From Serripes groenlandicus (lineage: Eukaryota > Mollusca > Bivalvia > Cardiida > Cardiidae): 64,000 nucleotides of DNA. The notes beneath the pieces are model-generated. The model did not search any database and was not told the origin of the DNA. It saw only the letters and a program-made list of their open reading frames with translations. A program made the position numbers and the translations under genes. This document shows, one piece after another, positions 33,233-44,470 of the stretch. The DNA is taken from positions 1,651,284 through 1,715,283 of the forward strand of contig JASEVX010000037.1 of assembly GCA_031761405.1 (NCBI GenBank), written 5' to 3'. The number at the start of each line of letters is the position of its first letter. Positions within the stretch are counted from its first letter, which is position 1.

Positions 33233-33663
33233 ATGCCGAGGACACGGCGAGTTTCAAGGAGGGGTAGTACAAATGTGAGGAGGAAACCATACACAGCGCT
33301 GGAAGCAGTCGAAGTAGTGAGACTAGCATCGGAAGAACAAGAGTGGAAAACATCCATACAGAGCTTTGCTTCGACATTAATCGGGAGCAAGTGTCCCCGC
33401 GATGGAATATTTTGCATAACTAGCATTGGCTTTTCGGTGCACGGACGATATTCTATCAATGCATGTTTTGAAGGAAATGTTTCAAAAGATTTGGTCTGGG
33501 GATTATTTCAACCTGGTATTGCTTTTGAAAAAGGGATCGAAAAATGTGTAAAATATATTCACGATAAGCGAGATCGCCAGGTTAAAATAAAACCCAAACC
33601 AACTTTACAGAATATCCGGGAGTGGACTGATGCATTTATAATATTTGCAGCAATATTAATCAA
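33233..33663 (+). pseudogene. DIRS/Ngaro-like gag, N-terminal part
   Basis: Opens MPRTRRVSRRGSTNVRRKPY (basic) and continues to LQNIREWTDAFIIFAAILIK, a pattern like the gag of Ngaro/DIRS elements (EWxxAFxIFAxIYL). The frame then runs into the HINE head at 33664, adding about 18 foreign residues before a stop. Confidence 0.6.
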
Positions 33664-34398
33664 ACAAGAGGGCCATGATGGCCCTGGAATCGCTCACCTG
33701 ATTTTGTTTCCACTTTAGCTATATAAGCCCCGCCCCCTGGCAGCCATAGTTTCCGACCAATCAACTTGGCATGAAGGAATCTGATAGAGGGTCACCCTAG
33801 GAACATTTCTACAAAATTATTTGAATATCGGCCAAAGACTTTTGGAGGAGGAGATTTTTAAGTTTTCACTATAGCCATATAAGGCAAAATAGCCCCGACC
33901 CCTGGCGGCCATGCTTTTCGACCAATCAACATGGCTTGAAGGAATCTGATAGAGGGTCATCCAAGGATCATTTCTACAAAATTATTTGAAAATAGATCTG
34001 ACACTTTCGGAGGAGAAGATTTTTTAAGTTTTCACTATAGCCATATAAGGCAAAATAGCCCCGCCCCCCTGGCAGCCATGTTTTTCATCCAATCAACATG
34101 GCTTGAAGGAATCCTATAGATGGTCATTCAAAAAACATTTATACAAAATTATTTGAAAATCTGCCAACCAGTTTGGGAGAAGAAGAATTTTGAAGTTTTT
34201 TTCATTTCGTTGCCATGGAAACCAGAATTATGCATGGATCCGAAAAATTTGAAGGAAATCTGGTGAAGTCATTGAGAGGATACTTTCTGTGAACTTTCAT
34301 CCCAATTGACCCACTGGTTACTGAGGAGAAGAAGTTGACGCACAACTGACGACGCATGACGGACGCCAGACGCCGGACAAAAGGCGATCACAATAACT
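33664..34398 (+). mobile_element. Family-A HINE-like element inserted in gag; tail lost
   Basis: Head ACAAGAGGGCCATGATGGCC, three cores, right part with TTGCCATGGAAACCAG, GACGCACAACTGACGACG run, then GGCGATCACAATAACTCC. Sequence leaves the family exactly where the tail hairpin should begin and gag-like coding resumes, so the hairpin was lost after insertion or at deletion. Confidence 0.8.
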
Positions 34399-34767
34399 CC
34401 CTGAAAAGGCAGGAAATAGCTGCAATATATGTACTTGATTCGGGAAGCAGAATCTCGGTTGCGGGGATCATTTGCGTGGCGTTCTTATGAGGAGAAATTT
34501 AGAATGAGACAGGCCATACAGGCCAGATGTTTGGTCGAAGATTAATTCAGATTTATAGCTGAGAATGATGACTTTGCCAGCTTGTTCTCAGGCCAGGCTA
34601 ATAGTCAGCCGTATGTAAATTCAGCGTCGGCGTTCAAGCCAAGACTGCGCCCTTGCTTTGATTTTAACTCAATGCGGGGTTGTTCATACAAGCAGTGTAA
34701 ATATGACCATGTTTGCTCTGCTTGTAGGGGAGTGTCATGCTCAGCCGAGTTGTCAAAGATCTTTTGA
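34399..34767 (+). pseudogene. gag C-terminal part with CCCH zinc motif
   Basis: After the HINE, frame-broken coding continues to PCFDFNSMRGCSYKQCKYDH, a C-x8-C-x4-C-x3-H motif followed by VCSACRG, as in DIRS/Ngaro gag (CxDFNxGxCxxxxCKxxHxC). Stops occur upstream of it. Confidence 0.65.
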
Positions 34768-34776
34768 TTCTAATTT

Positions 34777-35769
34777 TTGAGGCCCACAAGGCTACACAAA
34801 TGCATTAGATATATGAGGCTGGCTGAGACCCCTGTAAGGCTAAGTGCTATGGTTGAATTTTTGCGGAATTATCCAGATAGGATTGCAGCAGGTAATTTGT
34901 TTCACAGCTTTAGCAATGGTTTTCCTTTGCATTATGAAGGCCCTTTAAAACCTTATGAAGCCAACAATTTGAAATCTGCCAGTGATAATGTTTTAATTGT
35001 TCAGGATAAGATTCGAAAGGAAATACAAGCGAGGAGAGTTCAAGGTCCATGTCAATACCGCCTATTCAAGATATTCAGAGTTTCTCCAATAGGCCTGGTT
35101 CCTAAGAAGGAACCGGGTGAAAGTCATTTCATTCACCACCTTTCATATGCAAGGGGTGATTCTGTTAATGACCATATTGCACAGGACTTCTGTTCAGTGC
35201 AATATACTAAGTTTGATGCTGCTGTACAGATGGTTCAACGGTTGGGTAAAGGGGCATTGTTGGCTACAGCTGATATTTAATTGGCTTTTCGTTTAATTCC
35301 AGTTAGTAGGAGGGATTTAAAGCTGCTTGGTTTCAAATTTGAGGGCCAATATTATTTTTATATGGCATTACCATTTGGTTGCAGTATTTCATGGGCAACA
35401 TTTGAAATGTTTTCAACTTTCTTGCAGTAGATGGTCAGAACAAGTTGCTTAATGGGTGAACTTAAACATTAGCTAGATGATTTTCTTTTTTGGAGGGAAA
35501 GCAACACAGATCAATGTGCTTGTATGATGCAAACATTTCTTTCGTGTTGTGAACACTTTGGGGTGCCAATTGCTTGGGAAATAACAGAAGGCCCTAAAAC
35601 AGTATTAGTCTTAGTCTTTCTTGGTTTAGAAATTGATCCAATCTTAATGCAAATTCGTATTCCCATTGAAAAAATACAAGTGCTGGTCTCTCAAATTCAA
35701 GATATCTTGAAATATAAACGTAGTTTGACACTAAAAGAGCTGCAGTCAGTTAGTTCTTGGTTCTCTTAA
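34777..35769 (+). pseudogene. Reverse transcriptase of DIRS/Ngaro-like element
   Basis: Contains SPIGLVPKKEPGESHFIHHL and YARGDSVND, then LLATADI-stop-LAFRLIP (motif A; TAA at 35278-35280 replaces the usual Lys codon), GFKFEGQYYFYMALPFGCSI (motif B region) and stop-LDDFLFW, where TAG at 35470-35472 replaces the Tyr of the YLDD catalytic motif. Thumb-like LGLEIDPILMQIRIP and LTLKELQSVSSWFS follow after a shift. Closest in type to DIRS/Ngaro RTs. Non-functional. Confidence 0.8.
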
Positions 35770-35879
35770 TTTCATGTGTCAGGCTATTATGCATGGACGA
35801 CCGTTTTGTAAACGTTTGATTAATGCCACATGTGGTATCCGAAGTCCACATCACCAAATTAAATTAACATGGGGATGCG

Positions 35880-36354
35880 TCAAGATTTAACAATGTGGTT
35901 ACAATTTTCCAAGAGTTTAATGGTATTTCCATTTTTCATGACAACATCTGGCACTTGAATGCTGATGTGTGCCTGTTTATTGACAGTTCTGCAGCCAAGG
36001 ACATGGGTTTTGGGGCATATTTGGGGGGGGGGGGGGGGGGGGGGAATGGACTTGTGCGCCATGGCCAGCCGCCTGGGTTGGGGAAGATCGTCTCGGGGAT
36101 ATCACTCTAATAAGAGTTTTTCCCTATATTGGTGGCTGTCTACATTTGGGGGGTACCATGTAAAAAAAGAAGGTGTTGTAGAAACGTGATAACAAGGCGG
36201 TTGTACAAGTCATAAACCGGCAGAAAATCATCTGAGTTAATGGTCTTGGTTCGTGGAATTACATTGAAATGTCTGCAGCTTAATCTGCTTTTAAAAGCTG
36301 AGCATATCCCAGGTGTGCATAACAATATTGCAGACAGTTTGCCTCGCTTTTAGA
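35880..36354 (+). pseudogene. RNase H of DIRS/Ngaro-like element
   Basis: LNADVCLFIDSSAAKDMGFG (about 35956-36015) holds the first catalytic Asp; a run of 22 G (36023-36044) interrupts the frame after AYL. The C-terminal AEHIPGVHNNIADSLPRF (about 36298-36351) holds the final Asp of the NxxAD motif and leads directly to the recombinase. Confidence 0.7.
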
Positions 36355-36439
36355 TGTCACGTTTTCGAGAATCAGCTCCAGAAGCAAAGCGGTACCCAGT
36401 ACCAATGCCCAACCATCCCTGGAATATCTTCGAATTGGA

Positions 36440-37490
36440 GCCAGTCAGCTTTTGAGTGTTGGCTTGTCAGCACAAACTAGAGCTGTTTATAGGCAGACTC
36501 TAGATCTGTTTGCAAGATTTAGGGAGACTTTCATTTCTTTCATGATTCAAAGGCCTGTACTTACATTTCTGCAATTATATTTCATCATAGGATTATGGGA
36601 ATATCAGTGGACTATTGCAGGTCGAAATTTACTCAAGATACTAGGCAACCTATTTTAGTTAAGATTTCTGCTAAGTTAGATTTGATATGTAATTCTCATT
36701 AAAGCGACTGAAATCCAGATGGCACGGAAAAAAAAAAAAAAAAAAAAATCGAATTCGCCCTAAATGTTATTCTTTATGTTATCCAAGTAAAACCAGGGTA
36801 GAAAATGTATCTTTTTTTATCAATAAAGTGAACTTGAGTCGTTTTCGATTGTCCCAATGAAGGGGTTTCCTATTTAAAAATACTTACCGCGTTACTGACA
36901 GGGTAGAATTTGCGATGGAAAAAGTATCGAAAACAAGAAAGTCTCACCGATTATAGGGGTATGATATATGTCAGTTATCATATTTTAATGCCCCAAATAC
37001 AAAAATAACACTAATTTTCTAAAAAATGGATTTTTTTTTTCGACAGTTGGGTATCTGGAGTTCAGTCGCTTTAAGAAACTGTTTTGTTTCGATCATCTTA
37101 CACATTAGCATTTGTCTGTTTCAAATCGGTGAACTTGTACTTTCTACATCTGACTATGATAACCTTCTTCAGGTCACAGACATCAAAATTTTTCAACAGG
37201 GACAATAATTTCAAGTTTGATTACGAGACTAAAATAAATCAGTATGGGCCCCTACAAATGGTTCATACTTCCGCAATAAATACTGCATCATGTCCTGTAA
37301 AAGCAATGTATAATTATCTGCAAATAAAACCCTGAAACAACAACAATAACTGCTTGTTTTGCCATGCGGATGGTTCCCTATTAAGTAGATATAAATTTGG
37401 GGCTGTTCTAAGTAAAGTAATTAGAAGACTGCAGTTTAATGAGGCATCTTTCAAAACACATTCTTTCCGCATGGTCTCTCTGACCAATAG
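36440..37490 (+). pseudogene. Tyrosine recombinase of DIRS/Ngaro-like element
   Basis: N-terminal LSAQTRAVYRQTLDLFARF resembles the core-binding helix bundle. After a 368-bp MITE, FQIGELVLSTSDYDNL, CPVKAMYNYLQIKP, ADGSLLSRYKFGAVLSKV and KTHSFRM follow in shifted frames; THSFR is the HxxR box of the active site. The catalytic Tyr is beyond the point where similarity ends. Confidence 0.7.
36703..37070. mobile_element. 368-bp MITE inserted in the recombinase
   Basis: Inverted ends AGCGACTGAAATCCAGAT and, from the right, AGCGACTGAACTCCAGAT are flanked by TTAA at 36699-36702 and 37071-37074 (a TA duplication with one longer TIR on each side is equally possible). A 22-base A run lies near the left end. 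It splits the recombinase between its helical and catalytic parts. Confidence 0.8.
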
Positions 37491-38107
37491 ATGACCCCTA
37501 TTTTTCTCAATTTCTGATGCCTCAGCAACAAAAGTTCTACACAGATTGTAAGTCTTTGAACAATTTTGAAAGAGGAGCATCAAAGGAACATTCTTGTGAA
37601 GTAACGTTGAAATTGGTTAAGTGGAATGGTAGGAGTTGTCATTTGTAGCTTAAAGTTCAATTTACCCCTTTTGTGATGACGCGAGGTTGCTACGATTTTG
37701 AAACCAATATATGCGGCTTCAGGATCACTGAAGTAAGATTCCTCTTCAATTTTCTTAATATCACACAAGAACTTAAAAAAATGGAATTTCCAAATTTTGC
37801 CCCTTTTCTGATGCCTCCTGAATGCCATGTTTTTCAACCAAACAGTATACCTTCAACACTCTTTGTAGAGGGACACCCAAGGAACTTTTTTACCAAACTA
37901 TATTGGAAGATTTTTAAAGTTTGGACATTTTGCCCCCTTTCTGATGCCGCAGCAACCAAAGTTCTCAATGGAATTTAAATCTCTGAACAATTTTGAAAGA
38001 GGGCCACCAAAGGAACATTCCTGTAAAAGTTAACGACGGATGACAGACGACGGACAAAAAGTGATCAGAATAGCTCACATTGAGCCTTTGGCTCTAGGTG
38101 ATCTAAA
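37491..38107 (+). mobile_element. HINE-like element with TTTCTGATGCCGCAGCAACC core
   Basis: Three loose repeats of TTTCTGATGCC-(T/G)CAGCAAC, CAAAGTTCTAC and GGAACATTCCTGTGAA end in GACGACGGAC and the tail TCACATTGAGCC-TTT-GGCTCTAGGTGATCTAAAAA (38070-38107). The head is missing, apparently lost where it meets the retrotransposon. Confidence 0.65.
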
Positions 38108-38672
38108 AATCGATAGGGGTCATCTACTGATGACCTCCAGCCAACATGTCAAGTTTGAGGGCCATGGGTGCAGGCAAAGTCAAGTTATCACTCGGACAAG
38201 CTTTTCACGTTAAAAGTCACTGTGACCTTGACCTTTTACACAATGAGCTCAAAATAATAAGGGGGCATCTACTGGTCACCCCCATCCTCCATGTCAAGTT
38301 TGAGGGCCATGGGTGCAGGCAATGTCGAGTTATCACTTGAACAAGCTTTTCGCGTTCAAGGTTACTCTGACCTTGACCTTTGACCCAATTACCTCAAAAT
38401 CAATATGGGTCATCTACTTATCACCGCCAGCTTCCATTTTAAGTTTGAGGGTCATGGGTGCAGGTCACTCAGACAAGCTTTTTGTGGGATCTTGACCTTT
38501 GACCCGATGGCCCCATAATCAATAGGGTTCATCCAAGTCAAGTTTGAGAAAAATAGGTCCAGGCATTGTTGAGTTATCACTCTGACAAGCTTTGGTCTAC
38601 CGATGGACCAACAGACATATCAACGGACTGACATGTGCAAAGCAATATACCCCTCTTCTTCAAAGGGGGCAT
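38108..38672 (+). mobile_element. Family-E HINE-like element
   Basis: Four cores of about 125-150 bp: AAGTTTGAGGGCCATGGGTG, CAGGCAATGTCGAGTTATCA, CAAGCTTTTCGCGTTCAAGG and GTGACCTTGACCTTTGACCC. The right end is CCGATGGACCAACAGAC, then the hairpin ACCCCTCTTCTTCAAAGGGG and GCATAAAAA. A second copy is at 50777-51275. Confidence 0.75.
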
Positions 38673-38694
38673 AAAAATTACAATAAGTATATAC

Positions 38695-38851
38695 CTTTCA
38701 ACAACTTCCGATCTCCAAGAATTTTTGAAGCTGTTAAGTTGTCACGGATACCAGAAAAAGCTGCTGCGAGAAGCCATTTTGGATTTTCATCATCACAATG
38801 AGCAACAACATCGTGCCATTTTTCAATCATTACTCGAAGCAAAGTTTCAAT
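38695..38851 (-). CDS. Exon 3: second half of Death domain
   Basis: Acceptor AATTTATTTCAG and donor GTATATAC border 157 bp, entering in phase 0 and leaving in phase 1. It encodes IETLLRVMIEKWHDVVAHCD, then NPKWLLAAAFSGIRDNLTAS and KILGDRKLLK. The order of an amphipathic helix ending in xMxxKW, a variable loop and a xLxxALxxxxRxDLAxxI-like helix matches helices 4-6 of Death domains. Starting immediately where exon 2 ends, it gives a domain of the usual ~85 residues. The donor lies 23 bp from a HINE tail end at 38672. Confidence 0.85.
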
Positions 38852-38991
38852 CTGAAATAAATTGTTTCATAGAAGTACTTTGCACAACAACAAATGAGTC
38901 ATGCTTTGCTATTAACAACAAGAGGGTCAAAATGGCCATAAATCTGTACATAATTGATGTAATTCAAAGACCTAATAACACAAAGATATGA

Positions 38992-39721
38992 AACGATCCA
39001 ATAGATAAAGAACAAATCGAGAGAAGGTCACATATCACAACGTGCTAGACCATGTGACCAGCGAGATTACGCGAGATTTCAAAAACCGAATCGGCAGCCA
39101 TTTGCAAGTGTAGTAATGTGAAAACAATGGATAATTAATTGATAACTCCTCAACAAATTTAAAGATTTGATGACTGAAAGACTCATGAAAGACATTAATT
39201 GTAAGTAGTTTACGTTTATAAATCATTTATATCAGGTGATATTTTAGTTGATAAGAAACATTAATTTCCAAACACAATGGTAAGAAAATTGCGGTCGCAT
39301 GGTTAGTGGGTGGGGTATAATTAAATATAATTATTTAATTGAGCTTTCTGTTAAGTAGAATGTGTTTTTTTCTCAGTGCTGACATCAATCAATTATTCTT
39401 TTCTTTTTATCTCTTGATGTCGTGTACAGTTTTTATAAAATCAGTTTTCTATTTGCTTTCGTAATCGTATTTTGTCTAAACTGGATTCTGTCTTTTTTCT
39501 CTCTTTGATTTATAATTTTGTAATATCTCTTTCAACTATTTGCTTAGAACTTATTTGTCAGTCACCAGATTGATTTAATTATGGTAATATTCTTTTTCAG
39601 TAACTTTTTTCTATTGTGTAAGCTTCAAACAAAAAATTGAAACAATGATTTTCTGTGTTTTAAACAGTATTTAACAATCCCTTTTGTATAGTGGATCTCT
39701 GTATGATGAATTGGTATGAAT
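38992..39721. other. Intron without recognised elements
   Basis: AT-rich, no gene or repeat core seen. Confidence 0.4.
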
Positions 39722-39925
39722 GGCAGACATTTGCCACTGCGGACATTCTCCCCATCATCAAAAAGAGCATAGGCGGACATCCTCCCCTTCGTCTTTTTCA
39801 CATGGCGGACATTCTCCCCTTTGTCAGTTGGTGCATGGCAGACATTCTCCCTTCACACGCGGACATTCTCCCCTTCATCATTTATAACATGGCCCTTCAT
39901 TAAGCAGACATTAGCCCCTTCAACA
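39722..39925 (+). repeat. Minisatellite of GCGGACATTCTCCCCTTC
   Basis: About seven imperfect copies of GCGGACATTCTCCCCTTC with CAT-rich spacers of variable length (roughly 18-60 bp spacing). Partly open in one frame, but no protein is recognised. Confidence 0.7.
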
Positions 39926-40094
39926 GTTTGCCTATACATATATTTTCTTAATTTGGCCTTCCTTCCAGTCACTGACTTCAAATTAGAAATGGTATTCCTA
40001 CGCGATATCGCCAGCGACGACTTAATGCCTGTAGTAGATTACTTTGACTCAATTTATGTGAATGGATCCTTCAGGTAATGTGATAAACTTTATC

Positions 40095-40665
40095 TGCTTT
40101 GAAATATATCTGATATACACATATGTGTCCACTGTAAAAAATTACTCTTCCAAAATGTATATGTTGTGAAATATAACTGATCCTCCTTTCAATGCGTACA
40201 CGTTTTGTTTTGACTGTATATGTGATTTTTTTTACATTGGACACATATGTTACATTGATAACATCACTGATGTTATCAATGTAACATATGTGTCCACTGT
40301 AAAAATGACTCTTCCAAAATGTTTATGTTGTGAAATATAACTGATCCTCCTTTCAATGCGTACACGTTTTGTGTTGACTATATATGTGATGTTATCAAAG
40401 TAACATATGTGGCCAATGTAAAAATGACTCTTCCAAAATGTATATGTTGTGAAATATAACTGATCCTCCTTTCAATGCGTACACATTTTGTTTTGACTGT
40501 ATATTTAATGCTATCAATGTAACATATGTGTCCACTGTAAAAATGACTCTTCCAAAATGTATATGTTGTGAAATATAACTGATCCTCCTTTCAATGCGTA
40601 CACGCTTTGTTTTGACTAAATATGTGATGTTATTAATGTAACATATGTGTCCAATGTAAAAACAA
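40095..40665. repeat. ~118-bp tandem repeat with a long palindromic junction
   Basis: Units containing ATGACTCTTCCAAAATGTAT, TGATCCTCCTTTCAATGCG and AACATATGTGTCCACTGTAA recur near 40123, 40282, 40403, 40521 and 40640 (118-121 bp apart after the first). At 40232-40303 the sequence folds back: TTACATTGGACACATATGTT, continuing ACATTGATAACATCA, is answered by TGATGTTATCAATGTAACAT and ATGTGTCCACTGTAA. The same arm ends the array (40625-40660), as expected for tandemly amplified MITE-like palindromes. Confidence 0.8.
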
Positions 40666-40668
40666 GAG

Positions 40669-40873
40669 TACCGCAAACGGTACATAATAAGCCCGTCAGG
40701 AACTTCTTTGTAAGTAATTTCCTCTTTGTTTTGATATATTGTTTGTTTGTAAAAAGTTAATAAAGTCGTTCAGGAATAAGTTGTTAAAGAATAATGGGAA
40801 ACTATGAAAAATGCATAACTCATGCAGAAATTGACAAATATTCTAAGTCCAAAAAGGGGCATAACTCATTAAA
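40669..40873 (+). mobile_element. HINE-like head of a further family, interrupted
   Basis: AACAAGAGTACCGCAAACGG with the palindrome GTACCG-CAAA-CGGTAC, then GCCCGTCAGG and GGGGCATAACTCAT; interrupted by family D at 40874. Confidence 0.55.
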
Positions 40874-42175
40874 CAAGATGTTTGTGAAACACTGATGCCC
40901 CCGAATGGCAACATCTAGGTCAAATGGTCAAGGTCGCAAGGTGAAAATTTTGGTACTGACAGAAAGGTCATGTCACAAGGAATACACATGTGAAATATGG
41001 TAGCCGTACCTGTTATGGTTCAAAAATAGTGGTCAAGGTTAAAGGTTTTTTTCGAGAATGGCAACATCTAGGTCAAAGGTCAAGGTCGCAAGGTAAAAAT
41101 GTTGGTACTGACAGAAAGGTCATGTCACAAGGTATACACATGTGAAATATGGTAGCCGTACCTGTTATGCTTCAAAAGTAGTCCTCAAGGTTAAAGTTTT
41201 TATCGAGAATGGCAACATCTAGGTCAAAGGTCAAGGTCGCAAGGTGAAAAACTTTGGTACTGACAGAAAGGTCATGTCACAAGGTATACACATGTGAAAT
41301 ATGGTAGCCTTACCTGTTATGGTTCAAAAGTAGTGGGGAAGGTTAAAGTTTTTTTTGAGAATGGCAACATCTAGGTCAAAGGTCAAGGTCGCAAGGTCAA
41401 AAATGTTGGTACTGACAGAAAGGTCATGTTACAAGGAATACACATGTGAAATATGGTAGCCGTACCTGTTATGCTTCAAAAGTAGTCCTCAAGGTTAAAG
41501 TTTTTATCGAGAATGGCAACATCTAGGTCAAAGGTCAAGGTCGCAAGGTGAAAAACTTTGGTACTGACAGAAAGGTCATGTCACAAGGAATACACATGTG
41601 AAATATGGTAGCCTTACCTGTTATGGTTCAAAAGTAGTGGGGAAGGTTAAAGTTTTTTTTGAGAATGGCAACATCTAGGTCAAAGGTCAAGGTCGCAAGG
41701 TCAAAAATGTTGGTACTGACAGAAAGGTCATGTTACAAGGAATACACATGTGAAATATGGTAGCCGTATCTGTTATGGTTCAAAAGTAATGGCCAAGGTT
41801 AAAGATTTTTTCGAGAATGGCAACATCTAGGTCAAAGGTCAAGGTCGCAAGGTCAAAAACGTTGGTACTGACAGAAAGGTCATGTCACAAGGAATACACA
41901 TGTGAAATATGGTAGCCGTACCTGTTATGGTTCAAAAGTAGTGGTCAAGGTTAAAGTTTTTTTTCGAGAATGGCAACATCTAGGTCAAAGGTCAAGGTCG
42001 CAAGGTCAAAAATGTTGGTACTGACAGAAAGGTCATGTCACAAGGAATACACATGTGAAATATGGTAGCCGTACGTGTTATGGTTCAAAAGTAATGGTCA
42101 AGGTTAAAGTTTTTTTTCGTGCAGACAGGCCAAAACCTACATCTAGGTCAAAGGCCAAGGTCGCAAGGTCAAAAA
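40874..42175 (+). mobile_element. Family-D HINE-like element, nine ~152-bp cores
   Basis: Head ACAAGATGTTTGTGAAACAC with TGATGCCCCCGAATGG. Cores have AACATCTAGG anchors at 40910, 41063, 41214, 41365, 41518, 41670, 41822 and 41974, plus a final partial. Each carries AGGTCAAAGGTCAAGGTCG and ACACATGTGAAATATGGTAG. The right end stops at GTGCAGACAGGCC; the tail seen in the other copy (47870-47900) is absent. Confidence 0.85.
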
Positions 42176-42988
42176 TTGTTTGTGCCAAAACTGATTGAAA
42201 TTTGCTAATCAGATTATTCCAATGTGCTTATTGTATTACAAAATTCTATGCTTGGATATATCTTTTATTTTAACTAAATATCACATAATTCAAAATTTGA
42301 CCAATTTTCATTGAATGTAGAACACATTGTAGAAAAAGGATATCTTTCTCATAATGAGTAATATCTCATTTTCCTACAATGTTCTCTACATTCTAGATAA
42401 TGAGCATTATCTTTTTTGCCACAATGTTCAATGTTTTCCAAAGTCATTACTACGGACTTACTTGATTTCTAATGGGTGAAACTCACTGTTAATAAATTTT
42501 ATATACTGAATTTAAGCAATATTTGAGTAAAAAATTCAAATGTGAGCAATATCATTATTTCTCAATTTTTTTTGATATATTTTCTTTTATAATTAATATA
42601 TTTATGGTATAATTGTGCTCTTCTTGTTTTACTTGTGTAATTATCATGAGTTATGTGCATTTAAGCTTTTGTGTAAGAATTCCGTCTTAGCATTTAATTT
42701 TATTTAATACTATTCTAAAGCAGAAAATAACATAAATCAAACTGAATAACTTCAAGTGAAATCATCCATATTTATTAAAATTCTTCATTTTGTACACACC
42801 CGTACATACCACAAGTACTAAAAAATAAAGACTTCAATATATTTCAATAATAATGTTTTTTTCTGCTTTAAAATAGAATTTGGCCAAAACTTTGAATTTC
42901 CATTTATCCAACACGTCCGTGGCCAAAACGTCCTGGCCAAAACATCCGTGGCCAAAACGTCCTACATTCGTTGTATGTGGGAAGGAGT
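42176..42988. other. Intron; inverted repeat and short direct repeats
   Basis: CATTGTAGAAAAAGGATAT and ATATCTCATTTTCCTACAATG (about 42318-42380) form an imperfect inverted repeat. CGTGGCCAAAACGTCC occurs about three times at 42909-42963. A solitary MITE right end (TTGTATGTGGGAAGG) is at 42971. No gene. Confidence 0.5.
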
Positions 42989-43201
42989 TACACCTATCCC
43001 ACATACACAAAATACGCAGCAGACAACTATGAAAACATCTAGAATGTATATTATTGAAAGTATAATCAATGAATAAAGTTGAAAAGGTTGTGACAAAAGG
43101 AGGAATTGGTAACCATGAGCAATTTCTTCTCTTGCAACAATGTTTTCTAACGTCCTCTACCGCGGAGTTGTTAGAAAGAGTCTATATGTGGGAAAGGATT
43201 A
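42989..43201. mobile_element. TTAA MITE copy
   Basis: Left CCTATCCCACATACACAAAA with GCAGCAGACAACTATG, interior CAATTTCTTCTCTTGCAACA, right TATATGTGGGAAAGGA then TTAA (43199-43202 region). Confidence 0.6.
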
Positions 43202-43202
43202 A

Positions 43203-44129
43203 CCGAGAATAAATAAATAATATGCTCTTAGATAGTTTCATGGCAAGAAATGTTTTTCAGGAACTGAGGGTTAAGTACAGACCTGAGAAGCCTAGCCAAC
43301 TATATACTCTTATAAAGTATTTGTTTCACAAAATCAAAGTGAAATGATATTTTTCTGATATTTGTTTTGTGTTGTTTAATATCACACTTAATAAACGATG
43401 CATTATGTGAGACAATCACCTATTAAAGATTGCAAACTATATACCCAAATAAAATGTATGCTGTCAGTTGTTTGAAAAGAGATTTACTTTGATATGGTAA
43501 ACTTTTCATCCTTTGGATATAATTGTTTTATTTAGCAATGAGACAAAGGGTTATGTATTAAAATTAGTTCTGTTTGCCATTAAAACAGTGCAATCATAAT
43601 GTTGCAATTTCGTTTGAAAGCCTTTTATGTCAAATTACATATGGTCAATCAGATGCGTACTAGTGTTAATAATCCCCATTAACATAATGTGTACACACTC
43701 CAGTGTCATACTGTCGTGTTTACTTAGAGATATACCACAGTCAACTGGTTTTATAACAGGCTTTACCCCTTTCCTCAGTCCTTTAATCCTTTCATAGTAG
43801 TGAAAGTGGAAAGGAGAAATGTACTACGTTTTAGTAGTTTTTGTTGTTCTGTTTTTTAATAATAAAATACATTGTTATACTCTCCTTTAAATTATGAACA
43901 AAATGTATAGCAGTAACACATATATTATGGTTTGTTCTAAATTTAATCTTGTGAGAAAGGGGGGAAATTGTAGGAAAATTAGTGACTTCAATCATCTTGA
44001 AATTATTTTCATTTTTTAAGTGCATAATCATACAGTTGTATTTACAAAGGGCATACCATACATAAGTGTTTGTCTGCATCTTTGTAATATATTTACATAT
44101 TATTAGTAGATTAAATGTTTGTAATTAAA
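43203..44129. other. Intron without recognised elements
   Basis: AT-rich; the 82-codon minus-strand open frame (43831-44079) has no recognisable features. Confidence 0.4.
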
Positions 44130-44470
44130 ACAAGAGGCCCATGAGGGCCTATGCTCTACTGGGATGGGATGTGAAGGGCCATAATCCAGTCTTGTATGAG
44201 CGGATCTAGCTGGTTTGCGAAAGGAACCAAACTCTCATGGATACCTAACTATTGTGTAACTTTTGAAGATCAGATAGTAACTGGAGCCTCTATTGTGTTC
44301 ACAAGCTCTATTATAGCAATAATAACAATGGTTTGCGAAAGGAACCGAGCTCTCATAGATATCTAACTACTGTATAAGTTTGATTGAGATACAATCAAAA
44401 CTGAAGACTGTATGTATCGCGTTCACAAGCAATTGTTTACAGACGGACGCGCAGACGACGGACACCACAC
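44130..44470 (+). mobile_element. Family-B element, shortened, tail absent
   Basis: Head ACAAGAGGCCCATGAGGGCC then TATGCTCTACTGGG; two partial cores (CCATAATCCAGTCTTG, CTCTCATAGATATCTAAC); CAGACGGACGCGCAGACGAC. The expected CCAGTAGAGCTAAAA tail does not follow. Confidence 0.75.

Larger units (their letters stand above)
33233..37490 (+). mobile_element. Decayed tyrosine-recombinase (DIRS/Ngaro-like) retrotransposon
   Basis: In order on the plus strand: gag-like protein with CCCH zinc motif, reverse transcriptase, RNase H and tyrosine recombinase, the DIRS/Ngaro order, with no integrase or protease. In-frame stops, frameshifts, a family-A HINE in gag, a G-tract in RNase H and a MITE in the recombinase show it is dead. 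No split direct or inverted terminal repeats were identified by eye. It is antisense within an intron of the protease gene. Confidence 0.8.

Noticed and set aside
36731..36775. Cloning-vector contamination (poly-A followed by GAATTCGCCCT)
   Set aside because: The string lies within a MITE with matching TIRs and continues into ordinary element sequence; a short EcoRI-containing match is likely coincidence.
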